Source: Apium graveolens
Lineage: Eukaryota > Streptophyta > Magnoliopsida > Apiales > Apiaceae
DNA: 64,000 nucleotides
Direction of reading: 5' to 3'
Assembly (NCBI RefSeq): GCF_009905375.1
Contig: NC_133650.1
Location: 142,407,135 to 142,471,134, forward strand
The notes under the pieces are model-generated. The model was not told the DNA's origin and did not search any database. It saw only the letters and a program-made list of their open reading frames with translations. Made by a program: the position numbers and the translations under genes. Positions 44,427 to 55,700 of this stretch are shown piece after piece (within the stretch, counting starts at the first letter, position 1; each line of letters opens with the position of its first letter).

Positions 44427-46282
44427 ATGGCGGACCGTGACCTGGCTCGTTTGCAGAAGATGAATGTCTCTAAAAGAGGTACAAACATCCAAATTCAATC
44501 TCCATATACTTCCCTCATTGATATGATTAACTCGAGAGGTGATGAATATCCTTCTCTATCTGAGTTAGATTCGTATAATCATGGTAACACTTTTCATGAG
44601 TTAGATGGTAGGATAGAGTCTATGAACACCCTGTACAGACTTCCACCCCACCTTAGGATCACTCCAGCCACCCCTGGGGATAGGACATGTAATTGGGAGG
44701 GGGATACCCTGTTCATTTATCGAGGAGCCCTGACCGCAGGTCTTATGTTCCCATTCCACGAATTTATTCCTCGTTTACTAGCCGATGTACGAATCAACCC
44801 TTGTCAACTCCCTCCTAACGCCTGGAGGAACATTATCTGTTTTATGGTCCTTTGTCTCAGGAATAACTTCCCTCTTTCCGTAGCTGTCTTTAGGAAAGTT
44901 TTCCAATTCTATAATAGTTCCATGAGTCAGCCGGGCTGGGTTTTAATTCGCCAACGGCCCAAAATTCCCCATATCTTTGATAGTAACTCTATAGTCGAGA
45001 ACAACCCTAAATGGAGGGATGAGTTTGTCAGGCTGACCTGGGCTGGGGGTGATTGGGCCACACTCTTCCGTAGGCCATTTTGCAAAGTATCAGATGGTAG
45101 TCCTGGTAGCATCAGATTAACTGATGAGGAGGAGGTGGCCTACCAAGCCTTAATTTCAGATGATGGGAAAACAGACACCTGGACCCTTTTAGAGGAGTTT
45201 TCCTTGAAGAAAGTTGGTCTCTCCCAGGCCAGTGATAAGGGTAAATTTATACCTGCGTAATTATTTTTCCTTCTCTTTAATCGCACTTTTTCTTTTTTCT
45301 GGATTTTAATATTCCTTCTACTTTTCCTTTCAGCTTGTGAGGCTATTAATAATGTCAATAGGCCCAAGGAGGGGGAATCTGGCCGCCAGAAGAGGGCCAA
45401 GTTAAACAGGGACCCCAGGAGCAAACCTGACGGTCCTTCTTTCCTTAAGCCCCACGTCCCGGTGGTCGAGCTGGGGGACGATGTGGATCCTCCACTTAAG
45501 GCACATTCCTTCAGGCCTAACTTGGGCTTCAGGAGGAGCGATACGGTGGTTGGATCCACCAAACATGCCAAGGATTGGTCGTACCATTCCATCACTCCCC
45601 ACGATTTCACTGACATTGTTACGGGGAGTGATATCGAGACTATTGAGCTTCTGGGTTCTCAAGCCCAAGCTGCGGTAATTTTCTTTTTTCTTCTCTTCCT
45701 TTTGTGAATTTCAACTTTTCTTGTATCCCAATGAATTTGTGCTAACTCATACCTATTTCTTTGCAGAGTAATACCTATTTCCAGGCGGCCCTACATCAGG
45801 CTAGATCCTGGAAGGGTAACTCTGATGATTTTGAGAAGGAGATGAAGAAGTGGGAGGAGAGAGCCAAGGTCCTGGAGAAGAAGCTGGACACGAAGAAAGA
45901 GGAGCTGGCTAAGGCTCATTCCGAGCTGGTGAAACTTAGGAGCGATAAGGATAAGCTCATTGATGACTACATGGATTCTGACAAGTTTAAGAATCTCATG
46001 GAGATTCATGATGATGGTCTTTATTCCCTACAGTTTACTCAGGGATGGGATGCGGCCGTAAAGGCGATTTCTGAGAAGCACCCGGGCTTAGTCGACCCTA
46101 AGGACTTTATAAGTCCCGAGCAGGCTGAGTCGGAGGACATCATAGACGCCCTCTTCAACTCCCCTCAGCCAGATGATCGCATCTTGGATCCTAACACTGC
46201 TTCTCCTCCCGCTTCTCCTGCGAAGGACGCTGAAGGCGCTGATAAGGAGAAAGAGAATGAAGGCTCCCGCATGGAGGAGTAG
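44427..46282 (+). CDS. Antisense accessory gene of Tat-young, three predicted exons (556 aa)
   Basis: The gene is opposite to gag-pol and has no stop or frameshift. Exon 1 is 44427-45240, exon 2 45334-45674 and exon 3 45767-46282. Both introns are about 92 nt with GT...AG ends (GTAAATTTAT...CCTTTCAG; GTAATTTTC...CTTTGCAG), and the frame is kept across both joins. The first half matches my memory of the gypsy-associated domain called Transposase_28 (GALTAGLMFPFHEFIPRLL, NPCQLPPNAWRNIICF, WVLIRQRPKIPHIF). Exon 3 encodes a Lys/Glu-rich coiled coil (EMKKWEERAKVLEKKLDTKK) and an acidic Pro/Ala-rich tail. Antisense ORFs between integrase and 3' LTR are known in the Tat lineage; their function is unknown. 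Start choice: first ATG after the TATA box in the conserved frame; an in-frame upstream ATG at 43956 lies before the TATA box. Confidence 0.75.
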
Positions 46283-46666
46283 TTTTTCTCTTCTGTAATT
46301 TTATCCTTAACTTATGTCTGGACTTTTGTTTGTATTAAAACTTATTACCCTCCGGGGCTATTTTATATGCTACTTTCCTTATTTGCATTCTATCCTTCAT
46401 TTTTCTGATACTTTAATATTCAAACTTGGCTTAATGGGCCACACAAGTATTATCACAACTCAAACATCCATAGGTTGAAATAATTTCAAACTCTTTAATA
46501 TGAAGTCTGGTTTTCCAAAACCTTACACAGCATGGGTTCGACCCTAATCAACAATAACTAGACAATATAAATTCTACTGGAATATAAAATCTTACGCAAG
46601 CAAAGCTTCAAGGTGCTTTTAAACCTACTTGTCACAATGACAAGTGAGAATCGTACTTTGCTTATC
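46283..46666. other. Spacer between convergent antisense gene and integrase
   Basis: About 380 bp of non-coding DNA between two convergent stop codons. TTTGTATTAAAACTT near 46328 could serve as a polyadenylation signal for the antisense gene. A CATGGGTTCGACCCTAATCA string (46531) is seen but its role is unclear. Confidence 0.5.
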
Positions 46667-47548
46667 TTACACGTAGTAAACCTTCAGGTTTTGTGCGTGC
46701 CAGGTCCTCGGGACTTCAAAACCTTCCATAGTTTCCAGCTTGTAGGTTCCTCTACCCTGAACGCTCTTGACTCTGTACGGCCCTTCCCAATTCGGGGCAA
46801 GCTTTCCTTTCTGTCCGACACCAGAAGCCTCTATTTTTCTCAAGACTAGGTCACCTTGTTTGAAAAACCTCTCTTTAACCCTTAGGTTGTAGTAGAATGA
46901 AGCCTTTTTCTGATATTCCACTATCTTTGCATGTGCTTTATCTCGCACTTCATCGATTAAATCCAGGGCTAACCTCTGCCCTTCCTCATTTTCTTCTGCA
47001 TTGAAAGCCTGAATCCTTGGAGAGGAATGTGATATCTCTACTGGAACTACTGCTTCTGCCCCATATGCCAACATGAAGGGAGTTGCTCCTGTCGTGACTC
47101 TACAGGTAGTCCTGTAGGCCCATAATATTGGAAGTATCTCATCCACCCAATTATTTCTTGACTTCTCGATCCTCTTCTTAAGTCCATCCAGGATTATCCG
47201 ATTTGCTACCTCTGCTTGCCCATTGGCTTGCGGGTGAGCCACAGAGGTGAATCGTAACTCAATTTCATTTTCTTCACAATACTTCTTGAATTCCTCATTG
47301 TTGAATTGTGTTCCATTGTCAATGACGAGGATACGGGGAATTCCATATCGGCACATAATGTTTTCCCACATGAATTGTGCAACCTGCTTAGTTGTGATTT
47401 TGGCCAAGGGTTTGGCTTCGATCCACTTGGTGAAATAATCAATGGCTACAATCAGAAATTTCCTTTGTGCCGTGGCCATAGGAAAAGGCCCTAGAATATC
47501 CATCCCCCACATGGCAAAGGGAATAGGCGAGTTGATAGAGGTCAGCAT
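46667..47548 (-). pseudogene. Tat-young integrase core and C-terminus
   Basis: The minus-strand frame is open for 293 codons. Core motifs: WGMDILGPFP (first Asp), VIDNGTQFNNEEF (second Asp) and HPQANGQAEVANR (catalytic Glu). The three catalytic residues are intact. A GAEAVVPVEI block, a Lys/Arg-rich C-terminal domain with GDLVLRKIEA and GPYRVKSV (GPY/F motif), and HAQNLKVYY follow. The frame joins the RT-RNase H frame at 47542-47548 through a 1-bp loss in a C run (minus CAACCCCCGAG). Without that change the two would be one polyprotein. Confidence 0.9.
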
Positions 47549-49596
47549 CTCGGGGGTTGTCTAACAACTGGTGCATGCTTCTGACAGTGATCACACTTCT
47601 TCACATATTCTTTGGCATCAGCCATTATTTCTGGCCAATAGAAGCCTAAACGAGTTATCTTATGAGCCAAGGCCCTGCCCCCCAAGTGTTGTCCACAAAT
47701 ACCTTCATGCACTTCTTCAAGAGCCAAGCGTGCCTCATCGGGCCTGAGACACCTCAAGTAGGGAACCACGAAAGATCTTTTGTAAAGAATCCCATCTATC
47801 AAAGAGTACCTTAGTGCCCGAACAGTTAACTTCCGTGCTTCAGTTGCATTACTTGGCAACCAACCGGTCTGAATGTGAGCCTTGATGGGATCAATCCATG
47901 ACGTCCCCAAGCCTATGGGAGCCACTAGCTTAACATCTATGCTTCGTGTCTTAAAAACACGGAAGTACACACTTCCTGAACTTTCTTCAATCTCAGACGA
48001 AGCGAACTTTGATAGCGCATCTGCCTTAACATTTTCTTCCCTTGGAATGTGTTCAACATAGCATTCATTAAATTGGGTCATCACAGCCCTTACTAGGCGG
48101 ACATACTTAGCCATCGTATCATCCCTTGCCTCAAATTCTCCCTTTACCTGGGATATGATCAGCTTCGAGTCTCCACGGACCTTTAAGTTTTTGACTCTAA
48201 GTGTCCCAGCTAGACCAAGGCCAGCTATCAGGGCTTCATACTCTGCCTCATTGTTTGTGGTTGGAAAATCTAGCTTCATAGCATACTCAATTAAGAACCC
48301 ATCAGGGCTTTGCAAAACCAACCCTGCTCCACTGGAATTTGTTTTTGATGCTCCATCAAAATAGAGAACCCAATATTCTTTCTCCTTATCATCCTTCTCC
48401 CTGTCCCCATTGTCGACTCCCTTGTCTTGAGGTATGGTATCTTCCTGCCCCCCGACTTCTTGGTTGGGTATGGTACATTCCACCACGAAGTCAGCTAGTG
48501 TCTGGGCTTTTATAGCCATACGTGGCTTATACTTGAGATCAAACTCTCCCAACTCTATTGCCCACTTAATCAGTCTCCCACTTGCCTTGGGACTGTGAAT
48601 GATATTTCTCAGTGGCTGATTTATTAACACTTCAATCTGGTGAGCTTGAAAATAAGGACGCAGCTTTCTTGAAGCCATTACCAAGGCTAAAGCGAATTTC
48701 TCTATAGTTGAATAATTCAACTCAGCACCATGCAAAATTTTGCTGACATAGTATACGGGTTTCTGGACTTTCAGTTCTTCCTTAACCAACACCGCGCTCA
48801 AGGCACTCTCTGAAACAGCCAAGTACAAGAATAAAATTTCACTCAGAACTGGCTTGGCCAACAACGGGGCCTGGGCCATATACTTCTTTAACTCTTCAAA
48901 TGCCTTCTGGTTTTCCTCACTCCATACAAAGTCTTTGATGCTCTTTAGCGATTTGAAGAATGACAAACACTTGTCCCCCGACTTGGAGATGAATCGTCCT
49001 AGCGCAGCAACCCTTCCTGTAAGCTTCTGAACATCCTTAACAGTTTTTGGTGGTTCCATGTCCAGGATCGCCTTTATCTTATCCGGGTTAGCCTCAATTC
49101 CCCTCTTTGAGACCATCAGTCCCAAGAATTTTCCAGATCCTACTCCGAAAGCACACTTCGTAGGATTCAACATCATCTTGTGGTACCTCAGGACCTCAAA
49201 AGCTTCCCTTAAATGGGCTATATGATCAGTCTTTACTAGACTCTTGACTAACATGTCATCAACATAGACTTCCATAGTCTTACCAATAAGATCCTTAAAA
49301 GTTCTATTCACCAACCTTTGATAGGTGGCTCCTGCATTCTTGAGACCAAACGCCATAACAAGATAACAATAAACACCAAAGTCAGTGATAAATGATACCT
49401 TTGGAATGTCATCCTTATGCATTTTGATCTGGTTGTATCCGCTAAATCCATCCATGAAACTCAGCATCTCATGTCCAGCAGTGGCATCAATCAAAGTATC
49501 AATTCTAGGCAGCGGAAAACAGTCTTTGGGGCATGCATCATTCAGATCAGTGAAGTCTATACACATCCTCCACTTTCCATTTTCCTTCTTCACCAT
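47542..49596 (-). pseudogene. Tat-young RT, two RNase H domains and integrase zinc domain
   Basis: The frame is open for 684 codons. RT: MVKKENGKWRMCIDFTDLN, PLPRIDTLIDATAG, MDGFSGYNQI, AFGLKNAGATYQRL and the active site EVYVDDMLVKS. The gypsy RNase H follows (LFLYLAVSESALSAVLV, YYVSKILHGAE, IEKFALALV), degenerate as usual in this lineage. A second, archaeal-type RNase H is complete: WVLYFDGASKTNSSGAGLVL, NNEAEYEALIAGL and VRGDSKLIISQ. The last part is the integrase zinc domain (HEGICGQHLGG...CDHCQKHA). Two RNase H domains are the known hallmark of Tat elements. A TAG near 49668 and a TAA near 49837 lie just upstream of this frame. Confidence 0.92.
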
Positions 49597-49836
49597 TACA
49601 GGGTTTGCTAACCACTCCGGAAATTGAATCTCCTCAATGAAACCAGCCTCTAAGAGCTTTTCTACTTCCTACTTTATAGCCTCTTGTCTTTCCGGGGCAA
49701 AATTTCTTTTCTTTTGTTTCACTGTCTTCCGGCTTGGATCCACGTTTAGCTTGTGAGTAATTAACTCCGGGTCTATGCCTGGCATATCAGCTGCTGACCA
49801 TGCAAACACATCACTATTTTCTTGCAAAAATTTCAC

Positions 49837-50610
49837 TTACTTCCCTCTAAGGGGCTCCTCTAATGTGGCTCCAATGAAAGTCGTCCTCTCAGGATTCTCG
49901 GGGTCTAAAGGAACCGAAACCAATTCTTCTGCTGGCCTTCCTCTACTCTCATCATTTTCTCGAACATCCATATCTTCAATAGGAAGAACCTGCCCCCCGA
50001 CTCCATCTGCCCTCAAAGAGGCCACATAACAGCTTCTAGCCATTTTTTGATCTCCTCTCTCTTCTCCAATCTCGTTTCTGGTGGGAAACTTCATGACTGA
50101 ATGGTAGGAAGAGGGGACTGCCTTGAAGGCATGTATCCCTGTTCTCCCCATGATAGCATTATAAGTTGAACTAGCCTTTACCACCACGAAATCCAGCATC
50201 TGCGTTGCTTGCCTTGGCTCCGTACCTATGGTGGTTGGCAATTTGATTATCCCTTCCACAGGACATTCTACTCCAGCAAATCCATATATCGGCATGTCGG
50301 TTGGTGTCAACTGGGAGTCGTTATACCCCATCCTTAGAAAGGTGTTGTGGAGCAAGATATCCACAGAAGCACCATTATCCACAGGGACCCTCTTAACCGG
50401 GCTATTTCCTATTATTGGTGTTATGACCAGCGGGTCGTCATGGGGAAACTTCACACCCTCTAGGTCGGAATCATCAAAAGCCAATGTTACTTCTGTCCTG
50501 GCCCTCTTCGGGGCTTCTCCAACAATATGCATAACCTCTCTAGTATATGCCTTTCTGGAATTTTTGGACAATCCAGCAGCAGTTGGACCTCCAAAGATCG
50601 TGTTTATCAC
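49837..50610 (-). pseudogene. Tat-young protease region
   Basis: A 257-codon frame with INTIFGGPTAAGLSKNSRKAY, VPVDNGASVDILLHNTFLRMGY (aspartic protease active site of the D-N-G-A/S type), MPIYGFAGV and a MGRTGIHAFKAVPSSYH block. Its continuation toward RT has a stop at 49837 in GGAAGTAAGTG. Upstream, a short in-frame repeat duplicates PRGPVINTI before the FGGP motif. Tat-old has the same region with the active Gly mutated. Confidence 0.87.
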
Positions 50611-50645
50611 AGGCCCTCGAGGTCTCGGCCCTCCATAAATGGTGT

Positions 50646-52368
50646 TTATAACTGGTCCTCTAGGCTGGGGGTTTCGACCAGCGGATCCTCAAAGTTCTTC
50701 CTTCCATTATTATTCCTATCCCCTCCTTCTCCAGTGTATTTGTTCAATCTTCCTTTTCGAATGAGGAACTCAATTTCATCTTTCAAATGCCTACACTCAT
50801 CGGTGTCATGACCAACATCTTTGTGAAACCTGCAATACTTGCTCTTATCTAGCTTGGCGGGATCAGCCTTCAAGGGCTTAGGTCAGCGAACATCTCTGTC
50901 TTTCTCAATCTCCATCAAAATCTGACTTCTAGGAGCATTAAGCTTAGCGTATTCAGTGAACTTTTGCCCAGGTCCTCCCTTCTTGGGGGTTGAATCAGGG
51001 TTTTGTTCTGTTCTAGGATATTTGTCCTTTGCAATATATTCTAAATCAGTTTTTTGCTTCTTGCCTCCAGTGGGCTCATTACTTACTACGGTCTTCCTCA
51101 TGCTTTCTTCAACCTTGATATACTTCCCTGCCCTCTCTTGGAGTTGCAACATGTTTCTCAGGGGGACGTTTGGCCAAGGACATCTTAAAAAACTCATCCC
51201 TGGTTCCTTGTTGTAGTGCTATCATGGCTACCTTATCATCAAGGTCTAGGACTTTTAAAGCCTCCTTTGTAAAACGATTCAGGTAATCTCTCAAGGATTC
51301 CTTAGCTCCCTGCACAAGACTCATAAGGGATGCTGAACTTTTCTCATGGACTCTTCCACTGATGAATTGCTTAATAAAAGCCTGACTTAATTCTCTGAAC
51401 GATCCAATAGAATTTGGGGGCAGGCGACTGTACCATCTTTGAGCCATACCCGACAGGGTTTGAGGGAAGGCCCGACACTTTATAGCATCATTCACGGGTT
51501 GCAGCAGCAGTGCATTAGAGAATATCCTAACATGATTAGCGGGGTCTCCCGTGCCATCATAGGCTTTGATAGTGGGCATCTTGAATTTCCTCGAGATATG
51601 GGCATTCATTATCTCTTCTGTGAAGGGTGGAGTTGGATCATCAGGATCTCCAAGGGGAAGGAGATTGCTTGGATCAGTTCTTGGGACAACAGCCCTTCTT
51701 CTTACCGGACCATCCAGGTCTATGAGAGGAGGAGGATTTCTCCCCCTAAGAGGTATCTGGGGCCTGGTGGCCTGGTGAGCCTCCAAATCACGCCTCAGCC
51801 TTTGGATTTCAGCCTCATGAGCCCTGATCCTTTTCTGCACTTCTTGGGGATTCGCCCCTGGGGTGCTTTGGGGGCGTTGCCTTCCATCGGCCATTGGCTC
51901 TTTTCCAGGACGCCTCCTTCTCGGGGCCACTTCATCATCCGAAGATTCGGAGTCTCTTTCACTGTAAGGACCAGAAAATTCTCGATCCTCAGGGATAGGA
52001 CCCAAACCTCGTATATAGGGGGGTGACTGCCCTCGTGCTTCACTTCGCCCAGCATATCCGCTTCCTCCAACCTCAGGGTGAAGGGGCATCCCATAAGGAG
52101 GGTTAGTAGTAACAATAGTTGAGTATTCATACCCGACGGGTCGAGAATTCACAGGTATATGTACTTGTTGAACTTGAGGATTCGTACCTTGAATAGTCGG
52201 GGGAGTTGTCCCTTGTGGCTGAGGATGAGTTGCCCCTGTCTGGGCTTCCCCCTGAGTAGATGCATAAGTTGAATGGGGAGGAACCTCCACGGTTGATGAA
52301 ATCACCTGGGTTGTCTCTGATGGTGTTCCTTCCTCTAGAGCTCCAATTGTTCTCCGTGTTCTCGCCAT
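50646..52368 (-). pseudogene. Tat-young gag
   Basis: The ATG at 52368 (MARTRRTIGALEEG) follows the primer site by 16 bp. The first 430-codon frame has a Pro/Gln/Arg-rich head, then the gag core: MPTIKAYDGTGDPANHVRIF, CRAFPQTLSGMAQRWYSRLPP, SIGSFRELSQAFIKQF and LRDYLNRFTKEAL. Near 51160 one extra A shifts the frame, after which ERAGKYIKVEESM continues. A Cys-His motif CRFHKDVGHDTDEC lies at 50815-50855. A second shift near 50680 joins the protease. Gag would form the particle shell. Confidence 0.88.
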
Positions 52369-52383
52369 GGTTGTTGTTGCGTT

Positions 52384-52400
52384 TCCCACAGACGGCGCCA
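52384..52400 (-). other. Tat-young primer-binding site
   Basis: The minus strand reads TGGCGCCGTCTGTGGGA, two bases inside the 5' LTR. This is the usual Tat/Retand type of site. Confidence 0.88.
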
Positions 52401-52402
52401 AA

Positions 52403-52953
52403 TGTTATGGATAAAAAACTAAGGTTATTATTTGCTGTATTTATTACTAAGATTCGGGAGCTCAAGGCTTTTAATGGCTGCTCTCGTGTTTCGTGGCTCG
52501 ATTTGCCTTTACGAGATGCCTACGTATCTCTGTGAATTAGAGAATCAAGCCAAAAAACGTAGTTCTGATCTGTGGGGTGAGGCCCCTTATATAGATGTTG
52601 GGAGTCCTTGAATTTGGACTTGGTATAGGATACTTGGTGGGCAAGTCTCATAATTAGAATGGACTTAGGAGTCCTAAATAGTAGGAAACTGATTCCTTAT
52701 CCTTTTAGATTCCCTTGAGGATAATCTATAAGGATTTATATCCTTATCGGGACTCTTATCAATAGCTGATTTTTACCTTATTAATTAATTACGAAATTAA
52801 TTAATAATCAGGGCTTTTGGGCCTTCTTTATTCCATCAGACCTGATCTGGTCTATCAGGCTTAACCTTTCCGATCTGAGTATCATATATCTTTTTATTGG
52901 GCCTAGCAGCCCACACCTTGCAGTATTTAATCATAATTTATTTATTCCTATCA
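52403..52953 (-). mobile_element. Tat-young 5' LTR (551 bp)
   Basis: Same length and ends as the left copy. The differences I see include GATCTGCC/GATTTGCC, GGAGACTTGG/GGATACTTGG, AGATCCCC/AGATTCCC, CTTCTCAA/CTTATCAA, ATTATGAA/ATTACGAA and CCGGTCTG/CCGATCTG. The LTR contains CTACGTATCTCTGTG, a string common in Tat LTRs. Confidence 0.94.
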
Positions 52954-52958
52954 TATCT
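52954..52958. repeat. Target site duplication of Tat-young, right copy (TATCT)
   Basis: Matches 42491-42495. Confidence 0.93.
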
Positions 52959-53568
52959 ATTTTCTGAATTTGTTACTTATTCGTTTTCAACGAGCCTTAC
53001 CTTTATGGAAAGATCCCGGAATTTTCTACATTTTTTGTGTTTTATACTTTTTCAGATAAAATCATCTTCATAGGATAAATTGGTCTTCTTTGAAACTGAT
53101 CAAATTTGACTTTATCATAATTAGCCATTTTGTACGATAATCGATTTGAGATATTGGATCAATATATTTCATCCTTGTTTGCTTTAATAGTTCCCACCTT
53201 CCTTGCTTTAATATACTAGGAAACTATATTTTTTTTGAAGAGGGGTGAGATAAATTATAAAGATGAAAATGGGTGCAATGTGCTAAGACGCTACATATAC
53301 AGTAGATTACATTCAATGTACTAGTAGTTTGAATTTAATGTACCATCATCATGCTATATTGTCATGCATTTTTAAATATTAATGCATATGTGTTTTCCTT
53401 GCATATATTAAATATTGACCGAATGTGCTTATTATAAAAGTGTTAACGAAGCATGCACTTGAAAGGGAACAAACTTGAGATACAGCAGAAATTTATGGGC
53501 ATGAATATAAATTCATGGCCATGAATTTTTTCTGATTTTATACTATGTTTATTATAGTAATATAAGAA
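52959..53568 (+). other. Cop-right leader, right part
   Basis: Continuation of the untranslated leader after the Tat-young insertion. It holds the first copy of a 60-bp repeat (53481-53541) with a perfect 20-bp palindrome. No gene is seen. Confidence 0.55.
53481..53541. repeat. 60-bp dispersed repeat with 20-bp palindrome, copy 1
   Basis: The unit starts ACAGCAGAAATTTATGGGCA and contains the perfect palindrome AAATTCATGGCCATGAATTT (53509-53528). A second copy lies at 54136-54196. Confidence 0.85.
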
Positions 53569-54060
53569 ATGTTGAATCTTACAAAACTTGAGTTCTACGC
53601 ACTTGATGTCACCGGAAAAAAATTACTTGACATGGAATTTGGATGCGGAAATCCATCTTAGTGATATGGGTCTTGATGATACAATTAAAAAAGAGAACAA
53701 AACCTCTAAGCAAGAAAAAGGAAAAGCTATTGAAAACCGAATATTTGGTTATGTTGGAGAAAACTTATTCCACATTCCACGTCAATAATATGTTCCTGCA
53801 GCAGCAATATCATGAAAAAGTGTTTCAGAAATATTCTGAGCTTATATGAGTCTTGCTTCTTGCTGAGCAAACTAATGAACTATTGATGAAAAATCATCAA
53901 GCCCGTCCAACTGATTCAACACCATTCCCTGAAGTGAATGTTGTGACTAGTAATGATCTTACGCCAAGTAAGTAATTTGGACGTGGATGAGGACATGCTC
54001 GTAGATTTGGGCATGCTCGTAGATATGCTCTTGGTAGATCATCAAAGGTATGTATTATTT
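53569..54060 (+). pseudogene. Cop-right gag remnant
   Basis: From ATG 53569 the frame reads NLTKLEFYALD and then, after a 1-bp shift, KNYLTWNLDAEIHLSDMGLDDTIK. A deletion joins this to TYSTFHVNNMFLQQQYHEKVFQKYSELI, then LLAEQTNELLMKNHQARPTDSTPFPEVN and a Gly/Arg-rich end. These are the start and end of a common copia gag, with the middle missing. Stops and shifts exclude function. Confidence 0.75.
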
Positions 54061-54135
54061 TTACTCCACCTGTGTGATTTTTTTATGATAATTTCAGGAG
54101 TAGTACACATACAAGTATAGTCATCCAACTTTAAA

Positions 54136-54196
54136 TACAACAGAAATTAATGGGCATGAATATAAATTCACGACCATGAATTTTTTTTGATTTTTT
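54136..54196. repeat. 60-bp dispersed repeat, copy 2
   Basis: Matches 53481-53541 with several changes. The palindrome is degraded (AAATTCACGACCATGAATTT). Confidence 0.8.
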
Positions 54197-54199
54197 TTA

Positions 54200-55700
54200 A
54201 AACAGCTCTCTTCCAACGATTCATCGGCATAAATTGACACTCAAGGCCATGTCACTTAAGTGGTTGGTTTATGTTTATATTTGCTATGAAATTTTTGAGA
54301 TATTCAAAACTTTATATATTATGGTTTGAAAGAGAAGCCTTATGCGCACACACTATGTCACTTGTATTAAGTTGTATTGCTCACATATTAGAGTGTATTA
54401 CATATTATGCATGCTTCAAATAAGTAATATTTCGAAATCTTTATATGATATCTTGGTAAATGATAAAATCACTATGTGCCTCTATGATTTAATCTTAGCA
54501 TTTGTAAAAGTGATTTTTTATCCCTCTTAAGTTAAATGATGTTGGTATTATCGACAACACCTATTTGACGTTGTTTTTAATAGATTGACTATATATGATT
54601 GCAACCCAAAGTTGCATCTAATAACAACCAGAAGTTGTCTCTATATATAAAATTCTTTTATTTTTAATCACACATTTTTGATATGTTTAAACATTTGTTT
54701 ACATTCCAAAAGAATGATATATTAGTCAAATTATGTTTTTATCCTAAATGATATAATCTCCCTGGAGGATGGATCTATATAAAGAATAATGTTATATTTG
54801 GATATAATAGAATTTAGTTAAATATATATATATATATATATATTAAATTGTATCTTGCAGATACAGTGTTATGAAATTGGTTTATTACAATCATAAATTG
54901 ATATTGTGACTAACTGTAATTTATTAAATTTGAATTATTGATAGAAAGATTATGTATTGCAACAAATGACACCCTTCCATTCCTTAGAGTATATAAGACA
55001 AAATTAAAAAATCAAAGGATATTGATCATGCCTATAGCAATAGTCATGATATTACAAACATTTTTAATCGTATTCTTACCATGTGTATAAGAATTATTTC
55101 TCTTAAATGAGATAAAGATGACTAATATCAATGCCTAATATCTAATATAAGTCATTCAAAGGGGGAGTATTATATAGAATGACTCATTATATATTTTTCT
55201 ATATATAAGGCTCCTAAAGAGCATGTATAAGACTCCTGAAGAGCATGTAGATTTTATCATATTATTCTTAAATATATTTTACCCAAAAGGGTATGTATAT
55301 TATTGATGTAATCGTACTCTCCCAGAAAATTGAAGAATATTTTTTTTATAAAATTACTGTAATTGATTTTGAAGTAAACCAGAAGTTTAATGATAACTTT
55401 ATAGCTGGACATTACCAGCCAAGCCGTTAATTTAATAAAGATGCGAATAATAATTGAAATTTATATGAACTTTTGTTGAAGAACCTGCAAATTCTTCTCA
55501 GTGATAAATATGTTATTTGCTTGAAAGGCATAATTAATCACCAATAAAGATATAGTACAATGAGATATTTTATATACCAAGTTTTATCAACTCGCAGCCT
55601 GAAGTATGCGAAATTCATTGTTTAGAATATGTGATTATATAATGCCGGTAAATCTCACAATAAGTATTATCTTGTCAATGAAAATTATTGAGTATTTTGT
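54200..55700 (+). other. Decayed Cop-right internal region
   Basis: AT-rich remnant of pol with no readable domain. It has an (AT)n run at 54820-54842, a polypurine-like CAAAGGGGGAGTATTATATAG at 55155 and a repeat CTCCTAAAGAGCATGTATAAGA/CTCCTGAAGAGCATGTAGA at 55210-55250. Confidence 0.5.

Larger units (their letters stand above)
42496..52953 (-). mobile_element. Tat-young, complete Tat/Retand Ty3/gypsy retrotransposon
   Basis: A 10.46-kb minus-strand element inside Cop-right. From right to left: 5' LTR, primer site, gag, protease, RT with two RNase H domains, integrase, an antisense gene, tandem repeats, polypurine tract and 3' LTR. The two 551-bp LTRs differ at about six positions by eye (near 99% identity), so it is the youngest dated insertion here. 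Coding damage is light: three apparent 1-bp indels and two stops in gag-pol. Confidence 0.93.

Noticed and set aside
46531..46550. GGGTTCGACCC resembling a tRNA T-arm
   Set aside because: No acceptor stem, anticodon arm or D-arm around it, so not a tRNA gene.
51439..52026. 195-codon plus-strand ORF opposite Tat-young gag
   Set aside because: Shadow of the gag frame; no promoter, splice or domain support, unlike the antisense gene at 44427-46282.
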